From assembly GCF_005222705.1 (NCBI RefSeq), contig NZ_STGF01000027.1, positions 37,422 to 101,421 of the forward strand: a stretch of 64,000 nt of DNA, in the 5' to 3' direction. The notes beneath the pieces are model-generated. The model was not told the origin of the DNA, did no database searches, and worked only from the letters and a program-made list of their open reading frames with translations. Shown here piece by piece: positions 42,331-51,731 of the stretch. Each line of letters opens with the position of its first letter. The first letter of the stretch is position 1. This DNA comes from Paenibacillus sp. SY21-1. GTDB taxonomy: Bacteria > Bacillota > Bacilli > Paenibacillales > Paenibacillaceae. The translations under genes and the position numbers were made by a program.

Positions 42331-43239
42331 TTATCCTTTCGACTCGTAATGTACCCATGACGACGAAGATTTGAACACGATAGCGGTCAAAATCGCGACG
42401 ATCACAAGCAAGAAGCAGGACAACGCAGCCGCATAACCCATATTGAGATATTCGAAGCCTTGCCTATAAACATGAAGCTGGTAGAACAACGTTTTGTCCA
42501 GCGGCCCGCCGCCCGTAATGATGAGACCTTGAGTGAACGTCATGAAGCCGCCGATAATTTGCATCACCAGGTTGAATAAAATGACCGGGGTCAGCAGAGG
42601 AATCGTTATTTTAATGAAGCGTTGAAATGGACCGGCGCCGTCAACGACAGCGGCTTCGTAATAGGAATCCGGAATATTTTTGAGACCCGCGAGGAAAATG
42701 ATCATCGGCGAACCGAATTGCCATATCGCCATCAGAATTAACGTCCACAACGCGGTATCAGGATTGGCGATCCAAGAGATATTCGGATGGAAGCCGAATA
42801 GGGATTCGACGATGCCGTTGAACGCGCCGTTCAAGCCAAACAGCTGCCCCCACATGACCGCAACCGCCACGCTTCCTCCGATAATGGAAGGCACATAAAA
42901 AGCGGTGCGATACAAACCGACGAATCGAATCTTCATGTTTAGAAGCAGCGCTATCGCCAAGGCAAAGACCAGACGCAGCGGAATGGCTGTCACAACGTAA
43001 ATAAACGTAACCTTCAAGCTCGTTAAAAACTTGGGATCCGACGTGAACATTCTGACGAAATTGTCAAGGCCAACCCAGCCCGGTGAAGACAGCAGATCGT
43101 AATCCGTAAAAGCGAAGTAAAACAACGCAAGAAAAGGAATCGCCGTGAACGCGATGAAACCAACTATCCAGGGCAAAATAAATAGATAGCCTGCCCCGTT
43201 CTCATAACCCGCAAGCTTATTCATTCGCGGCTTTGCCAT
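42331..43239 (-). CDS. Carbohydrate ABC transporter permease, MalF/UgpA-like
   Basis: 302 residues from ATG 43239, with AAGGTGA 6 bases upstream. Six membrane helices, first GYLFILPWIVGFIAFTAIPF; EAA loop SYYEAAVVDGAGPFQRFIKI at ~205. Second gene of the importer set; no ATPase encoded nearby. Import of uronic-acid-bearing oligosaccharides is inferred from the GH115 gene downstream. Confidence 0.9.
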   Translation of the reverse strand: MAKPRMNKLAGYENGAGYLFILPWIVGFIAFTAIPFLALFYFAFTDYDLLSSPGWVGLDNFVRMFTSDPKFLTSLKVTFIYVVTAIPLRLVFALAIALLLNMKIRFVGLYRTAFYVPSIIGGSVAVAVMWGQLFGLNGAFNGIVESLFGFHPNISWIANPDTALWTLILMAIWQFGSPMIIFLAGLKNIPDSYYEAAVVDGAGPFQRFIKITIPLLTPVILFNLVMQIIGGFMTFTQGLIITGGGPLDKTLFYQLHVYRQGFEYLNMGYAAALSCFLLVIVAILTAIVFKSSSSWVHYESKG

Positions 43240-43310
43240 GATTGTCACCTTACCTGTCTGCGGCCGATTCCTTGAAGCAAAACTCAAGTAACCGGCCGCT
43301 AAGATCTTAA

Positions 43311-44645
43311 TTATTCTTTGTTATTGGCAATGATGCTTGCGGCTTCGCTCTTGAGCTTCGCGTAAGCATCCGCCGGGGTAATTTGATCGAACATGACTTG
43401 CTGCTCGATATCGACCAGCAACGCGTCGATTTGCGAGCCGCCGGCAGGCGCTGGAGGATCAAGCGGACCACTGTGGCCGGTTACCTTCTCCATATACTCG
43501 GCAACGGCTTTCATCGCCGGATCGAACGACTCGGCAAGCACGTCGCGTACCTGGCTGGAAATCGGCATTCCGCGGTTCGCATTCAGCACTTTGTTTGCCT
43601 CGACATCGTTGACGAAGTAGCTGATGAATTTCGCAGCTTCTTCCTTGTTCTCGGACTTGGAAGAGATGGAGAAGTGCAGACCCGGACGAACGTCCATTGC
43701 CTTATCCGAATTCGGACCCGGCATCAGGATCATGCGAATCTCACGTCCGGCCGCTTGGGAGACGGACGGATATTGATTCGTATAGCCGACCAATACTGCG
43801 GACTGGCCTTTGGCGAAGAACGATTCCTCCGGTCCCTTGACCGACAGTGCGGCGTCCATTTTCGGCATCAAGCCTTCGTTCACCCACTGTTTTCTCATAT
43901 TGAAATAATCCGTAAACAGCTTCTCGTCGAAGCCGATTCCGGCTTCCTCCGAATAGACCGACTGCTCGAATTGACGCATATAATACGGCAGAGTGAAGGT
44001 GACATTGAAAATATCGTCGGCGCCGTATACGCCTGTCGTTTCCTTCAGCGCTTTCAAATCAGCATAGAGCGCTTCCCAAGTGTCGTAGCCGTTTTCTGGA
44101 ATCGTAAGTCCTGCTTTTTCATAGGCAGCAACGTCGACGAACATAGCCCGCGCGTTAACGCCGAGCGGAATGCCGTATATCTTGCCATCCTTGTCTTTGC
44201 CGCCGGACAGCGTGCTTTCCCCGATGTTGGTTACATCGATCAGACCGCTTTCGATATACGTATCCAGAGGATCGACAAGCCCTTTGGTCGTGAATTGGTT
44301 CGCGTCGCCTGCGCCTACGTAGAACTGGAACACATCCGGCATATTGTTCGATGCCGCTAAAAGCGTAAGCTTCTGGTAGTATCCGTCAAAACCTTGATAT
44401 TCCGGCGCGAACGTCACATTGGGATTGGATGCGCTATACATATCAAGCACCTTCGACGTAATGTCGTGACGCTCCTGATTGCCCCACCACACGATGCGCA
44501 GATTCGTAGCCTTTGCAGCAGCCTCTTCGCTGCCCGCATTCGTTGCGGACGGCGTGGAATCGTTGTTATTGCCGCCGGAACAAGCCGACAGCGTCAGGAC
44601 GCTTGCCAATGTCAATGCAACCGTTGTTATAAACCGTCTTTTCAT
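43311..44645 (-). CDS. Extracellular sugar-binding lipoprotein, family 1
   Basis: 444 residues from ATG 44645, behind a GGGGG site. The signal peptide ends LTLSACSGG (lipobox Cys ~20), followed by an Asn/Ser-rich linker. The mature domain is a family 1 solute-binding protein (LRIVWWGNQERHDITSKVLD, NMPDVFQFYVGAGD, EEAAKFISYFVNDVEANKVL). It captures the sugar substrate for the two permeases that follow. Its upstream region carries a 35-base element also found upstream of the response regulator gene. Confidence 0.9.
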   Translation of the reverse strand: MKRRFITTVALTLASVLTLSACSGGNNNDSTPSATNAGSEEAAAKATNLRIVWWGNQERHDITSKVLDMYSASNPNVTFAPEYQGFDGYYQKLTLLAASNNMPDVFQFYVGAGDANQFTTKGLVDPLDTYIESGLIDVTNIGESTLSGGKDKDGKIYGIPLGVNARAMFVDVAAYEKAGLTIPENGYDTWEALYADLKALKETTGVYGADDIFNVTFTLPYYMRQFEQSVYSEEAGIGFDEKLFTDYFNMRKQWVNEGLMPKMDAALSVKGPEESFFAKGQSAVLVGYTNQYPSVSQAAGREIRMILMPGPNSDKAMDVRPGLHFSISSKSENKEEAAKFISYFVNDVEANKVLNANRGMPISSQVRDVLAESFDPAMKAVAEYMEKVTGHSGPLDPPAPAGGSQIDALLVDIEQQVMFDQITPADAYAKLKSEAASIIANNKE

Positions 44646-44756
44646 CTCATGTGCCCCCTGAACATAAATGATCGCTTTCATGAACCAAACGTTGTCACCA
44701 GGCCCGGATAACTTTTATTCGTTCTAAACTAAAGATACAGTGGACCGACATTTTCC

Positions 44757-44791
44757 GACATGGAAAAAGCAGTGCATCTCTCTGAAATAAT
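44757..44791 (-). promoter_or_regulatory. 35-bp shared element, copy upstream of the binding-protein gene
   Basis: GACATGGAAAAAGCAGTG then a few variable bases and CTGAAATAAT recurs almost unchanged at 46564-46597. This copy ends ~111 bases before the binding-protein start. It is probably the operator of the YesN-like regulator (inferred). Confidence 0.55.
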
Positions 44792-44826
44792 TAGAGTAGT
44801 TCGGCTCCGCCTTTGCGCCAAGCCAA

Positions 44827-46380
44827 TTATTTCGTTTCTTGATTTCTCATATATTCCGTCGGCGTCATGCCGGTATATTTTTTGAACACCTTGCTGAAAT
44901 ATTGCGCGTCCTCGGGATAGCCGGTGCGGACGGCGATATCGTATACCTTCAACTCGCGTTCCTCCTCCATCAATCGTTTCGCCGATTCCATGCGCTGGGC
45001 GATAAGGAACGAAGAAAATTTGCTGCCCGTTTTTTTGGTAAACAGCTTGCCCAGATAGTCCACGTTGACGTACAGCAGCTCGCTGCCGATCCACTTGAGC
45101 GATAGCTCCGGATTGCCGACGTTCTCCCGCACGATCTGCAGCATGGAATCGATAACATCGTTCTGACGCTTGGCGGCCATGCTGGAATTTCGAACGGCCA
45201 GCTCCACGGCAGTTTCTTCAAGAAACAGGAACGCGCCGTGAAGGGTCGGCATGTTGTACAATGAGGGCACCTGCGGCACGAATTCGTCAAGAGCGCCCTC
45301 CGACTGTCGAATGACCTCCAGAAATAAATCCAGACAATAATTTTTTGCCTCTTTCATATCGAACAAACCATTCTCGAACCCCCGCGACGCTTCGCGGACC
45401 GAGTCGGAAGCGCCTACGGAATTGCCGGTCCGGACTGCCGTCGCCAGCTTCTCCTTTAGATTGGCGGATTCCAGCGGCCATCCTCTCTCGGCCTCCATGA
45501 CGTCCTGCGGCGTGACGATATAATCATCCTGAAACGTGAACCCGAAATTCAGGCAATGCTTGACGCTCTCGTACATGGGACGGATCGAGGAAAACCCTCC
45601 ATCCTCGCTGACCGCTGCGATAACGGCCAACTTGTAATAGGTTTTGTAGACGCGCTGCACCTGCTTGATTTTTTCGGCCAGATGCTCGAATTCCGAGGCG
45701 TTCGCAAGCAGCAGGATTTGATTGTGGATGATGGTCGTGAGGTAGGCCCCTTCCTCCTTGAACACCTCTTCCGCAATATTTTTGAGCGCGAACTTATGGA
45801 TGTATTCCGTATCGTCATGAAAGGTGAACAGCACCAGTTGAAATCGCTGCTGGCGAATGCCGAATAAATCCATAATGCCGTCGCCGTCTTGCTTGTTGTA
45901 GATTCCGGTCAGAGCAATATCGCGCAGCAGCTGGTCCTTGGCATGCGGCAGCATTTTATGGTAATCGCTCTGCAGCCGCTCCTGAAATTGGCGCTGCTGC
46001 CTTCGATCGCTCAACTCGGCCCCGACCTTCCGCAGCACCTCCAATATTTTCATCTCGTTGGAGGGCTTCAGCAGGTAATGCTTGACCCCAAGCGCCATGG
46101 CGGAAGACGTATAGTCGTATTCGCCATAACCTGACAATACGACGTATTCCGTCTCGGGCGATTCCTCTCTGAGCCTCTCGATCAGGCGCAGACCGTCCAT
46201 AACGGGCATTCGAATATCGGTAATAACGATATCCGCCGGTTTCTTGCGGAATTGCTCCAAAGCGGCCGCTCCATTGCCGGCCGTTCCCGTCAGCCTGAAG
46301 CCGTGACTTTCCCACTGAACCAAATTCGCGATGCTTTCCAGCACCAGCTCTTCATCATCCACCAATAACACGCTATACAT
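44827..46380 (-). CDS. YesN-type response regulator with AraC DNA-binding domain
   Basis: 517 residues. Receiver domain ~1-120 with VDDEELV acidic pair, phospho-acceptor in VITDIRMPVMDG (~55) and the conserved KPSNE lysine (~104). A long middle domain of the YesN type follows. The C-terminal double helix-turn-helix ~415-512 reads LKWIGSELLYVNVDYLGKLF and DAQYFSKVFKKYTGMTPTEY. It receives phosphate from the histidine kinase encoded just upstream and should activate the transporter/GH115 operon. Confidence 0.93.
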   Translation of the reverse strand: MYSVLLVDDEELVLESIANLVQWESHGFRLTGTAGNGAAALEQFRKKPADIVITDIRMPVMDGLRLIERLREESPETEYVVLSGYGEYDYTSSAMALGVKHYLLKPSNEMKILEVLRKVGAELSDRRQQRQFQERLQSDYHKMLPHAKDQLLRDIALTGIYNKQDGDGIMDLFGIRQQRFQLVLFTFHDDTEYIHKFALKNIAEEVFKEEGAYLTTIIHNQILLLANASEFEHLAEKIKQVQRVYKTYYKLAVIAAVSEDGGFSSIRPMYESVKHCLNFGFTFQDDYIVTPQDVMEAERGWPLESANLKEKLATAVRTGNSVGASDSVREASRGFENGLFDMKEAKNYCLDLFLEVIRQSEGALDEFVPQVPSLYNMPTLHGAFLFLEETAVELAVRNSSMAAKRQNDVIDSMLQIVRENVGNPELSLKWIGSELLYVNVDYLGKLFTKKTGSKFSSFLIAQRMESAKRLMEEERELKVYDIAVRTGYPEDAQYFSKVFKKYTGMTPTEYMRNQETK

Positions 46381-46563
46381 GAACCTTCTCCTCCTAATCC
46401 TTAGCGCTCAGCGTCCCGGAAGAGCGCAAAGCCCGCCGTGCTCCTTTCGGGGCCGACAGGCTTGCATCGCGTTATGTCTATTTCCCTGCCTTGATTTCCA
46501 TGATGTTCAAAGTAGGTCATTCCCTTGCCTGTAATCTAACGATACCGATTCTTTCGGAAATGC

Positions 46564-46597
46564 GACATGGAAAAAGCAGTGTACTTCCTGAAATAAT
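46564..46597 (-). promoter_or_regulatory. Shared element, copy upstream of the response regulator gene
   Basis: Matches the 44757 element (GACATGGAAAAAGCAGTG ... CTGAAATAATNNGTAGT-like). It lies between the kinase stop and the regulator gene, ~184 bases before the latter, suggesting autoregulation. Confidence 0.55.
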
Positions 46598-46614
46598 CCG
46601 TAGTATTAGCGGTT

Positions 46615-48363
46615 TCAAGCCGACATCGGAATGACAATCCGAACGGTCATCCCTTTGGACGGCTCGCTGTCCATCTCCAGACCGTAAGGCTCTCCGAACA
46701 GCAAGGTCAGCCTGTCCTGTATATTCTTAAGACCGATCCCCGTCCCCTTGGCCTCCAGCTCGAACGCTCTTAAACGCTCCAGCTTGTCTTGGTCGAGTCC
46801 GGGACCGTCGTCCTTGACGGAGAAGACGACGACATCCTCTTCCCGGTAAATCTCCGCAGACAATACGATCCGGCAAACGCCCGGCACATGATCCACTGCG
46901 TGATAAATCGCATTTTCTACAATTGGCTGCAACGTGAATTTCGGAATCGGCGTTTCCATGACGCTGTCCGGGACTTCAATCGCAAAATCGATACGTTTGC
47001 CGTAACGAACCTTCTGAATGTACATATAGCCATTAATGAACTCAATTTCTTCCCGAACGGTGATCATCGCTCGCTTGTCGTCAATCGACAGCCTCAATAT
47101 GCCGCTTAACGATTCAACCATCATCGAGGTGACGTCGTCGCCCCGCCGTCTGGCCATCCAATTAATCGAGTTGAGCGTATTGTAAAGAAAGTGCGGATTG
47201 ATTTGCGCTTGCAGGGCACGGTACTCCGTATCCTTGATGACGATCTGTTTTTTGTAATTCTCGTCGATCAGCTGCTGAATATTGCGAATCATGCTGTTGA
47301 ACCGTTTGTGCAAGTAACCGATTTCGTCCATGCTCGACGTCTCGCGGATAGTAAGCAGCGAGGCGTCGAAATCGCCTTTCTCGGCATTCTTCATTTGCCC
47401 CGTCAGCAACGAGATCGGTTTGGTGAATCCGCGCGCGAACAAGAAGCTGATCAGAAGCGCGATTAGCAGCAATCCCCCGATCAGTAGAAAAATCGTATTC
47501 CGAAGATCCTCCTTCTGCTTGAATATTTCATCGTACGGAATAAGACTGATATACGTCCAGCCAGTCTCGGCGGACTTGGTATACGATAGGAAATACGAGC
47601 TTCCCCCGATATCATACAGCAAGTAACCGGTACCTCCGCGGAAGGAGACACTCTTAGCGTCAAACGAATCGAATACTTCCTCGCCCGGACGGTAATAGAC
47701 CACACCGGATTCCGATAGCATTAACAGCTTGGCATCCGGGTTCAGCGCCGGGCGGAAATGCTGCTCGACAAGAATTCGAAAATCGATGCGGAACATCAAG
47801 ATACCAAGCGGTAGCAGCGTCGGTTTGAATATCGAACGAATCTCTCTCGCTAGAATAAGGCCTGGCGAATCGCCCCCAATCTCCACCCAAGCAGCCGCCC
47901 CTTCCTGCGCCTTTGCACTAGCCATGATTGACTCCAGCTCGTGCTCGTCGTTCGTCACTTGATTTTGGCCGGCATAAAACTCATAGCCTTCTTCATTCAG
48001 GAAACGGATGGAGGAAATGCTCTTCTCCGCAAACATATATTGCAGCACCTGGTTCCGGAAATCTTCCGTTTTCCTTACCCGCTCGTAGGAAGACAGGACG
48101 CCGCGGATGCTGATCATCTGCTCCTGAATTCGGGAATCCAGCGCCATGTTCATCGACAGCTTTTCGATATTGCTAATTTCGTTCTCGATGCCGGCAACGG
48201 ACAGATTCATGGAACGAGACGCGTGCTCATGAAGCATATCGTCATACGTTTGGAACGAAATCGTCACGGCAACCAGAAATCCGGCACATACAATCGAGGC
48301 TAAAAGCAGCATAAGCAGTACGAGCTTATGAAAAATTTTCATGCGTTTCACCATTCGAAGCAA
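46615..48363 (-). CDS. YesM-type sensor histidine kinase
   Basis: 582 residues. Membrane helix ~10-35, extracellular Cache-like sensor ~40-290, second helix ~292-312, HAMP ~315-370, then His-kinase domain with YRALQAQINPHFLYNTLNSI (phospho-His, ~395) and GHKL ATPase (VENAIYHAV, DDGPGLDQ, GTGIGLKNIQ). This is the YesM/LytS group that senses extracellular sugars or binding proteins. The start is TTG 48363 with GGGGAG 7 bases upstream, or ATG 48354. Partner: the response regulator gene downstream. Confidence 0.93.
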   Translation of the reverse strand: MLRMVKRMKIFHKLVLLMLLLASIVCAGFLVAVTISFQTYDDMLHEHASRSMNLSVAGIENEISNIEKLSMNMALDSRIQEQMISIRGVLSSYERVRKTEDFRNQVLQYMFAEKSISSIRFLNEEGYEFYAGQNQVTNDEHELESIMASAKAQEGAAAWVEIGGDSPGLILAREIRSIFKPTLLPLGILMFRIDFRILVEQHFRPALNPDAKLLMLSESGVVYYRPGEEVFDSFDAKSVSFRGGTGYLLYDIGGSSYFLSYTKSAETGWTYISLIPYDEIFKQKEDLRNTIFLLIGGLLLIALLISFLFARGFTKPISLLTGQMKNAEKGDFDASLLTIRETSSMDEIGYLHKRFNSMIRNIQQLIDENYKKQIVIKDTEYRALQAQINPHFLYNTLNSINWMARRRGDDVTSMMVESLSGILRLSIDDKRAMITVREEIEFINGYMYIQKVRYGKRIDFAIEVPDSVMETPIPKFTLQPIVENAIYHAVDHVPGVCRIVLSAEIYREEDVVVFSVKDDGPGLDQDKLERLRAFELEAKGTGIGLKNIQDRLTLLFGEPYGLEMDSEPSKGMTVRIVIPMSA

Positions 48364-49153
48364 CCCCTAGCTCCCCTTTAAGCGCTATTATTTGTTGCGA
48401 TTATACTATCGGCCAGCCGATTCCTCAACTCCATCTCTCCTTCGCCGCAAAAATTTACGCGTCGACTTTAGCGAACAACACATTATGTTTCCAAGTAATG
48501 AAGGCACGATTAATCTCTTGAAGAATGCCTTTGTTCTTATGTGCTGGGAGGCAGGTAATGATTGGGGTCCCCAACGGATGAACGCTTTTCTAAGCACCGA
48601 TGTTTCCCTAACCAAGGGTGACATGCTACAGCAAGCGTTGTGCGATTAAAACATATTTTCGAACCGTTAAAGTTCATCTCCTTTTAGATAAATCCATTTA
48701 GCCGGCTTGCTACATTCTTCAGGTGAGCGTTTAAGATGAACGAAGAACTCAAAAATAAATAGCCGAACAGGCAACTACACCCGTTCGACTTCTTGGTTTA
48801 CCTATAGACCCTTGTTAAGGTGAAATTTAACTTAAACACAGTCTGATTTATTTCTTCGCCTTATTAAACTCCTGTTACAGCTTCATCAGCGCCCATTGGA
48901 CAGAGCCGTCTTGTTGAGTTAACCGGCACGTTATCATATTCCCCAAATCTCATCCTGTCAAGAGATAATGTGCAATTGAGCGACACAGCGGTGGGAGCCC
49001 CCAAATGGTTTCGAAATATGTATGAATTTCCGAGTATGAAGAGCCATTTCGCTTTTTCCAATTCAACCAGCTTCTTGTAAAATGTTCTCAGGCCGACTGG
49101 GCAATAGGGGATATACAAACAACAGAACGAAAAGAACATTCGGGAGGTAGCAA
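48364..49153. other. Long intergenic region with degraded sequence
   Basis: Holds the kinase promoter, short open frames without ribosome sites (one from 48392, one antisense), and at 48848-48895 (minus) a relic reading ALMKL-stop-QEFNKAKK-stop, another sigma-factor-like tail. The MFS promoter must lie just before 49154. No intact gene is seen. Confidence 0.4.
48848..48895 (-). pseudogene. Third sigma-factor-like tail relic
   Basis: On the minus strand GCGCTGATGAAGCTG-TAA, then codons Q-E-F-N-K-A-K-K-stop, matches the ALMKLxxEFYKAKK end of SigK-type factors and aligns at DNA level with 33686-33722 over the CTTCGCCTTATTAAACTC stretch. Very short; the GCCGGC terminator is not attached here. 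Confidence 0.45.
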
Positions 49154-50497
49154 ATGAACGAGCAGGTTTACGAAGCAAGTGGATTGAAGAGAGGGGCGAT
49201 GTTAGCGGCTCTACTCATCGGTGCATTTGTTGCATTTCTTAACGAAAATTTACTTACCAATGCATTTCCTGGATTGATGCGGGAATTCAACGTTGCTGCT
49301 TCGACCATACAATGGTTATCGACGGGTTATATGCTCGTGATCGGCGTACTGGTGCCGGTGACCGCACTGCTGCAGCAATGGTTCACGACTCGCCAGATGT
49401 TTATGTCTGCGATGGCGTTATTTTTAGCCGGTACTTGCTTGTGTGCAGTATCCCCTGGATTCGAAATTTTGCTGATCGGCAGGGTTGTTCAGGCTTTCGG
49501 GACAGGTTTATTGATTCCTTTGATGATGAATACGATTCTTGCCCTTTATCCTCCAGAACGCAGGGGGGCTGCCATGGGTCTCATGGGGCTTGTCATCATG
49601 GTCGCCCCTGTTATCGGGCCAGCTTTGTCGGGGTTGGTTATCGATACCCTAGACTGGCGATGGTTGTTCTATATGGTGATTCCTGTCGGATTGTTTTCAA
49701 TTATTTATGCATTCATTTACTTGAAAAATGTTACAGAAATAACCAAGCCAAGAATCGATCTTTTGTCCATTGTTATGTCAACCGTCGGGTTTGGTTGTGT
49801 CACCTACGGTTTCAGCCAGACTGGTGTTTCGGCTGGTACCGGGAGCTACAGTTTGTTTGCCATAGGCAGCCTCTTCTTGCTCTTGCTTGTATGGCGGCAG
49901 CTCAAAATCAAAGAGCCTTTGATTAATCTTTCAGTATTCCGGCATCCCGCTTTTTCTTTGGTTGCAGTAGTGATAGTAGTCCTGATGATGGTTCTATTCG
50001 CCAGCACGACATTGCTGCCGATCTATATGCAGGATGTGATGCAGTTGACAGCATTTGCGACAGGTTTACTTTTGATGCCAGGCTGCATTTTAAACGCAAT
50101 GATGATGCCGGTGACGGGAAAATTATTCGATAAATTCGGGCCGAGATTCGTCATAGTGCCCGGATTGCTCTTGATGGCCATATCGTTATGGCAATTTGCC
50201 GGCATCGACAGTGATACTGCGAAAGGTTCCGTTCTATTCAATCATGTCCTCTTATTCTTGGGCATATCGTTCGTCGTCATGCCGGCTCAAACAACAGGAT
50301 TGAATCAACTTCCGCGTCATCTGCTCCCCCATGGCACAGCCATATACAATACCCTCCAACAGATTGCTGGGGGAATTGGCATCGCATTGTTCATTGGCAT
50401 CATGTCATCCAGCGCCAATCGTTATCTTCACCATTCGCTCGATCCCGCTGCAATGCATGAGAAAACACAAAGCATGGTTGCAACCGAAAACCGATAA
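49154..50497 (+). CDS. MFS multidrug exporter, DHA2 (EmrB/QacA) type, C-terminally truncated
   Basis: 447 residues. At least twelve helices; DHA2 motifs include LPGLM-like NAFPGLMREFNV, WLSTGYMLVIGVLVP, GRVVQAFGTGLLIPLMMNTI (motif C region near ~155: APVIGPALSGLVI) and TLLPIYMQDVMQL. GGGAGG precedes ATG 49154. The last matching part is LDPAAMHEKTQSM; family members then have a final helix, but here the gene stops at once where antisense membrane-protein sequence begins. Loss of ~30 residues may or may not inactivate it. Confidence 0.82.
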   Translation: MNEQVYEASGLKRGAMLAALLIGAFVAFLNENLLTNAFPGLMREFNVAASTIQWLSTGYMLVIGVLVPVTALLQQWFTTRQMFMSAMALFLAGTCLCAVSPGFEILLIGRVVQAFGTGLLIPLMMNTILALYPPERRGAAMGLMGLVIMVAPVIGPALSGLVIDTLDWRWLFYMVIPVGLFSIIYAFIYLKNVTEITKPRIDLLSIVMSTVGFGCVTYGFSQTGVSAGTGSYSLFAIGSLFLLLLVWRQLKIKEPLINLSVFRHPAFSLVAVVIVVLMMVLFASTTLLPIYMQDVMQLTAFATGLLLMPGCILNAMMMPVTGKLFDKFGPRFVIVPGLLLMAISLWQFAGIDSDTAKGSVLFNHVLLFLGISFVVMPAQTTGLNQLPRHLLPHGTAIYNTLQQIAGGIGIALFIGIMSSSANRYLHHSLDPAAMHEKTQSMVATENR

Positions 50498-50684
50498 ATG
50501 CTGCAGTCACCCCGACAACAATCATGGCAACACATAGCCACCTCTTTAGAGAATCGGAACTGCCAATCCAATAGATTCCGTTGATTATGTTAACAATTGC
50601 GGCAAGGTATATAAGTATCTCGGTTAGCCGAATGGCAGCGGGTCGATTGATTGCCTTCGTATTTTTCATTAGAGCCAAACTCAA
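50480..50684 (-). pseudogene. Truncated small membrane protein
   Basis: From 50684 the minus strand reads MSLALMKNTKAINRPAAIRL, then ILIYLAAIVNIINGIYWIGS and a second helix CVAMIVVGVTAAFIGF before running into antisense of the MFS gene end. Two helices of what is usually a four-helix protein remain. It and the MFS gene share the breakpoint near 50480-50497. Confidence 0.5.
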
Positions 50685-50837
50685 CTCCTAAACGGATTGT
50701 TCAGAGCATTTCGCGCTTATCAGTACTTTTTTGTTACCGACATAAGGTCCATAGTTACTAATCGTTTCATATCCTGATATGTACAATTCTATAGCTTCGA
50801 CTTGCTTCATTCCCGTTTCCAGTCTACTAACATAAGG
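50685..50837. other. Short intergenic gap
   Basis: No gene or clear hairpin is seen here. Confidence 0.3.
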
Positions 50838-51692
50838 TTAACGTAAAGATTCGGAAAACCCTGTCCTCCATGTGGGATACTGAAGCTCCCAACCACACTC
50901 CTTTTTGGCTTTGCTGTTCGAAGCGCCTCTCTCCCATGGACTCGAACCGGATTGAATTTCCGGTCTAGGTGCATGTAAGGCGTATGCATACACGGGCAGC
51001 CACTCTGTACCTTTAGCAGGTTCATCATCAACGATGTTATATGTTCCTGTTGACCACTCCAATGCCAGGAAAGCTGCATTCGCGGCATCCTGCACATGGA
51101 CAAAAGAAGAGACGCCGTCTGTTGCCTTTACCTCCTGATTCCTTACTTTTTCAGCCGTAGCCCCATCTTTGTCATACCAAGTTGCTGGTCCATACAGAGT
51201 ACCATATCGTAAAACAACATATTCGGGAATTTCCTTTACTGCTTCTTCCAGGGCGACTACACCGTTAATGGTAAGGTTTCGGGGAATGGGCGCGTCTAAG
51301 TCCAAAGCTACCTCTTCCGATGCGGGAGCAGGACCGGATTCATACGCCCATGAAATACTTTGTGCAATCATTTTGTGTACATTTGCTTGTTTCGCCGCAT
51401 CTACCAGGTTTCGGGTTCCTTCAATCCGAATGCGCGCATTCTCTGCCGAGCTCCCCTCGCTCAATGAGGTTAATTGATGAATAACAACAACCGGTTTCAT
51501 TTCATATAAAAGGTCTGCCATCTGTTCCCGGTCAAATACATCCGCAAGAACAGCTTTTGCTCCTAATTGTTCAAGAAGATGTTTCTGCTCCTTCTTGCGC
51601 GTCATGCCAATCACTTCGTGACCTGCTTGCATTAATTTCGGAAGTAAACAACGTCCAACAACACCGCTTGCTCCAGCAACAAAAATCTTCAT
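50838..51692 (-). CDS. NAD(P)-dependent epimerase/dehydratase family protein
   Basis: 284 residues from ATG 51692, with GGAGG 8 bases upstream; the longer frame merely overlaps the spacer. Rossmann fold with FVAGASGVVGRCLLPKL (~3-19, GxxGxxG-like). The active-site tyrosine of extended SDRs is not obvious (VLRYGTLYGP at ~160 is the conserved substrate-strand motif), so it is an atypical member acting as a reductase or isomerase of unknown substrate. It lies 39 bases after the MFS gene and is likely co-transcribed. Confidence 0.82.
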   Translation of the reverse strand: MKIFVAGASGVVGRCLLPKLMQAGHEVIGMTRKKEQKHLLEQLGAKAVLADVFDREQMADLLYEMKPVVVIHQLTSLSEGSSAENARIRIEGTRNLVDAAKQANVHKMIAQSISWAYESGPAPASEEVALDLDAPIPRNLTINGVVALEEAVKEIPEYVVLRYGTLYGPATWYDKDGATAEKVRNQEVKATDGVSSFVHVQDAANAAFLALEWSTGTYNIVDDEPAKGTEWLPVYAYALHAPRPEIQSGSSPWERGASNSKAKKECGWELQYPTWRTGFSESLR

Positions 51693-51731
51693 GATTATAA
51701 CCTCCACATTCATTTTTTGAATCATGTTCAT

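Noticed and set aside
48392..48649. 85-codon plus-strand frame in the kinase-MFS gap
   Set aside because: No ribosome site and no resemblance to known proteins; likely chance.
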